Shown here: piece after piece, positions 59,350 to 64,000 of the stretch
Position numbering within the stretch: the first letter of the stretch is position 1
Layout: every line of letters begins with the position of its first letter
NCBI GenBank assembly: GCA_033961575.1
Contig: CM066731.1
Location: 59,239,501-59,303,500, forward strand
DNA length: 64,000 nt
Origin: Aselliscus stoliczkanus
Lineage: Eukaryota > Chordata > Mammalia > Chiroptera > Hipposideridae
Direction of reading: 5' to 3'
Made by a program: the position numbers and the translations under genes
The notes under the pieces: generated by a model
Database searches by the model: none
What the model was told of the DNA's origin: nothing
What the model saw: the letters and a program-made list of their open reading frames with translations, nothing else

Positions 59350-60570
59350 TTATTGTTCTCTCTTCTTAAGCTGTTGATTTATAGTACATACTAATGTAAT
59401 ACAGAGCAAAAAGTAACAGAAAAAGCATCAGAACTTTTTCAACCTACTAGATTATATCTTGTAGTATTTATTTTTTTATGATAAAATTTACTTCAATTTT
59501 AATGTTTTTTGGATTGTCCTTCAGGTCATGGAAATATAATAAGCAAATAAATCTAGAGAAAGTGCAGGTTTTGTTGTTAAATAAGATTCCTCTCATTTGC
59601 TTGACTAAAATTTATTAGTGAATGATAGTATCTCACTTCTGGTACCAATTCCTTGCGTACCAAAGCCCAGAATTACACAATTATATACTAATAAAATATA
59701 TTAAAGAGTTTTAGATTACTTTTGACTAACTGCTAAATAGTCATATTTTTGAAAGTTATCAACTTTTCATTTGTTATTTTTAAAAAATATCTAAAGCCCT
59801 TTCACTATATTCCTAATTGATGGGGAGAAAACACCCAAAAGAGTGGATCAATCGAAGGACAAAAATGCTTTTCAGATACAGAAGAGTCATATTTATAAAC
59901 TATTGGGCTGATGGATTTCAAACACTCCACAGACGTTTGGGGAATTATCTGTTATCTTAAATTACATGTATTTTATGTAAAGTCACTATCTCCAAAAGAT
60001 ATTTTGTTCTTTCATAAACTTTTTTATTATTATTATTTTTTTAGTTAAACATCCTTCCCCTGATTTATTGTGTCCTAATGATGCTGTTGATTATTGGATC
60101 CATAAACTTAGAATCAGAAACCAGTGAATGTCTTCCCTTTGGCATAGAATAGTTGGAAGTGCCAGTGTCAAAATGACTTCTGTGATTTGGGAGCTTTACA
60201 GAACACTCTAGAGGAGATTTTCGTTTACCTCCCACCTCCACTACGGAATTCCAGTTCAAAATGATTAGTAATTAACTCTCCCTCAATAGAGCACTAAGTG
60301 TATTCTTAAAAATTAGCTTGGTTTTGGAAAACTGATGTGATGAGTCTTTTATGATGACCTCAAAAGACATTTTCTTTATTGTTTGTGTCAAGGAAGAACA
60401 AGCCATTATATACAGAGGCGTATAGATAGATGTTAAAGTTATAAGGTAATATTACATATGCTTATGTATTTCTATGGACTCTAAAGAAGGAGAATTCTAA
60501 GGATCAAAAGTCAATTTTCTACTTTACAAATATGAAATTAAAATTGGTTGGAATAAGAAAAAAAATAACT
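59350..60570. other. No recognised feature
   Basis: AT-rich unique-looking sequence with no coding signal. Confidence 0.4.
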
Positions 60571-60680
60571 GGGCCAGCCGAGTGGTGCGGTGGTTAGGCG
60601 CTGGCTTGGGAAATGAGCTGCCCCCAGTTCGGGTCCCACATGTGAGAGCCAGTGACACTGTCCTCAAAAAAAAAACAACA
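60571..60680 (+). repeat. Short tRNA-headed SINE
   Basis: GGGCCAGCCGAGTGGTGCGG head, then GTTCGGGTCCC and GAGAGCCAGTGACACTGTCC, followed immediately by an A-rich tail. Same short subtype as 23389. Confidence 0.92.
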
Positions 60681-60757
60681 ACTCTATTTCATCATCCATA
60701 ATCACAACCACAAGGACTTATTAATAAGAAGCATTATATATATTTTGTTGTTGTTGT

Positions 60758-61207
60758 TAAGATTTTATTGGGGAATTGGAGGAGGGGAACAGCATTGGGA
60801 AACCAGGGAAGGGGAACAGACAAGTTGCTGTCCTTTTGTTCTTCAGTCTAGTTGTGGAGGACATTGATTCACTGGCCCATGTTGGTATCATATTGCGCTC
60901 TTCCCGGGTGAGGCAGATCAGTCACTGGCCTCTGGACTGCTGCGCATAGCGGCTCTTGGCAGCTCATACAGGCTGCCAGACACTCACACCGGCTGCCAGA
61001 TGCTCACTGTAACCTATGGCAGCCCACTGCAGCAGGGGCTGCAGCTATGCTGTCCCTGGGGACTCACAGCAGCCCAGCCCCAGGTGGAACTGTTGTTCAC
61101 CATCTTAGCTGTAGAGGGCAGTGTCACTGACCCTCATATGTGGGATCCGAACAGGGGCTGCTGAAGTCCCAACCCAGCTCTTAACCAATATGCCACTCTA
61201 CAGGCCC
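60758..61207 (-). repeat. Long tRNA-headed SINE with expanded internal repeat
   Basis: The plus strand begins AAGATTTTATTGGGGAATTG (complement of the tail) and ends in the head. The body has extra 'ggctgccag..ctcac' units at 60961-61010 compared with the other long copies. Confidence 0.92.
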
Positions 61208-61211
61208 TCCC

Positions 61212-61394
61212 TTTTTTTAAAAATTTATTGGGGAACAGCCACAGTCATTGGTTATACATTGCTTTCATGCTACAATGGCATATTTGACTCTTTTAGGGAG
61301 GATGCAGCTCAAAGTGGCCCATGCAGGGATTGAACCGACAACCCCAATGTTATCAGCATCACACTCTAACCAACTGAGCTAACTGTTCTCCCCT
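61212..61394 (-). repeat. tRNA-Ile-like SINE with hAT-like body
   Basis: Same structure as 45653: TTATTGGGGAACAGCCACAG and GCTTTCATGCTACAATGGCA at the 3' half in complement, and 'accaactgagctaact' (complement of the head). It lies 4 bp from the long SINE, in the same orientation. Confidence 0.9.
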
Positions 61395-61439
61395 ATGTAA
61401 CCTTCTTAATAGGTCTAGAAATATCAACTTCTTTCTGTC

Positions 61440-62011
61440 TCTAAGTTTGGTCACCATCAGCTCCACCCATATTATCTGAGTAGCCTTCTCACTATCCTCC
61501 CTGCTTTGCCCATGGTCTTGGCCACCTTCAGTCTACTCTCTACTATTAAAAAACGAATCAAACTTATTCAGTTATCTGGTACTATAGCACAAATCTGATC
61601 ATAGTACTCTCCTACCATGGCTTTCCATTACTTTAGAAAGTTAAGTGCTTTGCCACAGCCTTTTGTTTTTGCTCACCTTTCATTAAGTCTTTCACCCTTT
61701 GCTTTGCCTCTTTTCCCATTACTGGCTGCATACAACCTTTTGAAACCCCTATACTCTTATTTCAAGACTCTTGTGTATGCCACATTTTCTTCCTAGCACA
61801 TCCTTCCCCAACTTTGCTGAGCCAGCTCTTATCTTTCCATCAGGAATCAGCTGAAAAAAAGGTCTCTTCTAAGACACCTTCTCTTACCCATGTCCCACCT
61901 ACCCCATCCTAAGACCTAGGTTAAAAATCTCTTTGATATGCTAAAACTGCAACACCTAATGACCCCTAACATAATGTTCATTGGAAATACTATTGTTAAA
62001 ATTTACTTGTA
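61440..62011 (+). repeat. L2 LINE remnant, split by a SINE
   Basis: 'gagtagccttctcactatcc', 'acaaatctgatcatagtact' and 'agcacatccttccccaactt' follow L2 order. After the SINE it resumes at 62471-62600 with 'ttggactataagctcccaga' (L2 3' end). Confidence 0.8.
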
Positions 62012-62461
62012 GGGCCAGCCGAGTGGCACATTGATTAAGAGCTGGCTTGGGATGCCAGTGGCCCTGGTTTGGATCCCACATATGAGGACCAGTGACACTG
62101 CCCTCTACAGCTAACAACAGCTCCACCTGGAGCTGGGCTGTGTGACCCCAGTGCCGGTGTAGGCTGTAGCCCCTGCTGCAGTTGACTGCTATAGGCTACA
62201 GTGAGTAGCCAGTAGCCAGTGTGAGCGGCTGGCAGCCAACATGAGCTGCCCATAGCCGCGGTGAGTGACCATCCAGAGGCCGGCGACCGATCTGCCTCAT
62301 CCGGGAAAAGCGCAATGACAATACCAACATGGGTTAGTGAAGCAACGTCCTCCACAACTACACTGAAGAACAAGGGGACAGCGACTTGTCTGTTCCCCTT
62401 CCCCAATTCCCCAATGCTGTTCCCCCTCCCCAATTCCCCAATAAAATCTTTAAAAAAAAAA
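62012..62461 (+). repeat. Long tRNA-headed SINE, full length
   Basis: GGGCCAGCCGAGTGGCACAT head, B box GGTTTGGATCCC, GC-rich body, and tail CCCCAATAAAATCTTT plus A's. TTACTTGTA at 62003-62011 and 62462-62470 is the target duplication. The best intact example of the long family here. Confidence 0.95.
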
Positions 62462-62731
62462 TTACTTGTAAATTTTTCTTTCTCATCTGTTGGACTATAA
62501 GCTCCCAGATCAGGAGCTGCATCTTGCTCTGGTCCATATCATCAGTGACTGACACACTATGATGTCTCAATCACATTTACTGAATAAAGGGTTTGTCATC
62601 TAGGTACAAGGCATGGTGCTGGGCCTTGCAAGTGCTTGTGAGCTCTGCTACCTGCGGTGAAATAGTGTAGAAATGACCTAAGAGAACTATTTTGACCTGA
62701 ATTCTGATTAAAGAGATTGGAGAATTTCTCC

Positions 62732-63241
62732 TGTGATGGTTAATTTTATGTGTCAATTTGACTGGGATATGATAACAGATATTTGGTTAAATATTATCCT
62801 CGATTTGTCTGTGAGGATGTTTCTAGAAGAGATTAGCATTTGAATTGATGGACTGAGTAAAGCAGATTGCCCTCCCTGCCGAATGTGGATGGGCCCCATC
62901 CAATCTGGTGGAGGCCTGAATAGAACAAAAGGCAAGGTAAGAGAGGGCTCACTCTCACTGCCTGACTGTTTTCAAGCTGAGACATTGACTGGTCTTTTCC
63001 TGCACTTGCGCTAAAACTTATATCATTTGCTTTCCTGGTTCTCAGGCCTTTAGATTCAGACTGGAACTACATCATCCTAGTCTCCAGCTTGCAGACAGCA
63101 GATCATGGGACATCTCAGCCTCCATATCACATGAGCCATTATATATCTTTTTTATCTATAGCTATATCTATCGATAACTATATAAACTTGTAATAAACAT
63201 ATCTCTCTATCTCTGTCTAGATAGATAGATAGATGACAGAT

Positions 63242-63292
<51 letters not shown>

Positions 63293-63338
63293 GATAGATA
63301 GATAGATACTATTTGTTCTGTTTCTCTGGAGAACACAT
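62732..63338 (+). mobile_element. Solo LTR, ERVL type (MLT2-like), 3'-truncated
   Basis: Starts TGTGATGGTTAATTTTATGT; contains 'ctgagtaaagcagattgccc', 'ggcctgaatagaacaaaagg' and 'tgttctgtttctctggagaa'. The usual final bases are missing. A GATA microsatellite has expanded in the A/T-rich segment before the end. No coding sequence. Confidence 0.85.
63219..63308. repeat. (GATA)n microsatellite
   Basis: About 20 GATA units with two GATGA interruptions, inside the LTR. Confidence 0.97.
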
Positions 63339-63598
63339 CTGCAAAAGTTAAAGGCATTTCTAACTAGAATCAGGCAGAGTAGAATTTTTCTTCCCCCACA
63401 TGATGTTATGACTGAAAAGAGAAAACAAAGCTCAATATCTTTTCCTAAACTCACCAATATTTGGAATTCTCAGCAAGTTATTTTTCCTTCAGATGATAAA
63501 GCTAGTGAAATAAGTAAATTATTTTAACAGAGATGAAGACTACACTATGAGGCCAAACTCTAACTCAGTTACCAGAAAGCAACTGTGGATCGTGTAGT

Positions 63599-63826
63599 AG
63601 AGGAATCAGCAAACTTTATATTTTTTTCCTGAATTGGGCTACTTATTAAATATGATAGCTTTACAGACCATACCACCACTGTCACCACTACTCAACTATG
63701 CTTTGCGGTGTGAAAGCCACTACAGGCACTATATCAATAAATAAACATGGCTATGTTCTAATAAAACTTTATTTACAAAAATGGATGGCAGGCCCTTTTT
63801 TGCCTACAGGCCATAATTTGCTCTGC
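63599..63826 (-). mobile_element. Non-autonomous hAT element, second copy
   Basis: Reverse of the element at 25389: 'gaatcagcaaactttatatt' at one end, 'ctaataaaactttatttaca' inside and 'ggccataatttgctctgc' at the other. Diverged. Confidence 0.7.
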
Positions 63827-63844
63827 TTGGTGTCTTGGTTTAGA

Positions 63845-63990
63845 TAGAGCACAGACAGTAAAGTCAGACAGCCAGGGTTCAAGTTCTGACATCACCAATT
63901 ACCTGTGCTATAACCACATGCCAGTCACCTAAAGTCTATCAATAAAGTACCCTCTTCCTAAGTTTGTTTTAAGAATTCAATGAATTGTAT
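63845..63990 (+). repeat. MIR SINE fragment
   Basis: 'gagcacagacagtaaagtca', 'gacagccagggttcaagttc' and 'cagtcacctaaagtctatca' match the MIR 5' and core, running to the window edge. Confidence 0.75.
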
Positions 63991-64000
63991 GCTTCAGTTG

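Noticed and set aside
63217..63308. CRISPR-like regular repeat
   Set aside because: Uninterrupted GATA tandem repeat with no spacers, in a mammalian LTR.

Overview
This window looks like intergenic or intronic nuclear DNA from a placental mammal. It has no intact, clearly functional protein-coding gene, is AT-rich, and is built from layered retroposons and DNA-transposon relics. The lineage is most likely a bat of the Rhinolophoidea (horseshoe or leaf-nosed bats and relatives). That inference rests on tRNA-headed SINEs ending in a CTGTTCCCC...CCAATAAAATCTTT-type tail, including a two-headed Rhin-1-like element at about 39.0-39.4 kb, on a background of general mammalian repeats (L2, MIR, MLT1/MLT2-type LTRs, L1). 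The repeat families are named from memory, not from a database search. || Layout. 0-11 kb: a long SINE (291-720), a hAT MITE with an 8-bp target duplication (4203-4432), an L2 piece, a tRNA-Glu/L1-tail chimera (6498-6762), a MIR, an MLT2-type LTR (8311-8755), a mariner relic encoding part of a transposase (9115-9688) and an MLT1-like LTR (10583-11031). 11.3-19.5 kb: an L2 open-reading-frame relic split by a near full-length antisense L1 (12272-18837). 20-27 kb: MIR, short SINEs, L2 and an old antisense L1 carrying a hAT element. 27.67-38.61 kb: one sense-strand L1 (target duplications 27654-27669 and 38607-38622) interrupted by a second, different L1 3' end joined to a MARK/sperm-motility-kinase-like pseudogene, and then by a SINE. 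38.6-64 kb: scattered SINEs, L2 and MIR relics, a possible terminal exon or Myb/SANT-like coding relic (47929-48070), an LTR next to an RPS24 processed pseudogene (56.07-57.08 kb), and a second MLT2-type LTR with a GATA microsatellite. || The most informative structure is the nested 27.67-38.61 kb block. An L1 3' end, about 0.55 kb of promoter-like DNA, a degenerate single-exon kinase and an A-rich tail lie as one cassette inside an older L1, as expected for L1 3' transduction of a whole small gene. The second theme is modular SINE construction: several families share a 3' tail with AATAAA and TCTTT signals, one family has a body resembling a hAT element also present in the window, and another carries two tRNA-like heads. 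No functional gene network can be read from this window.
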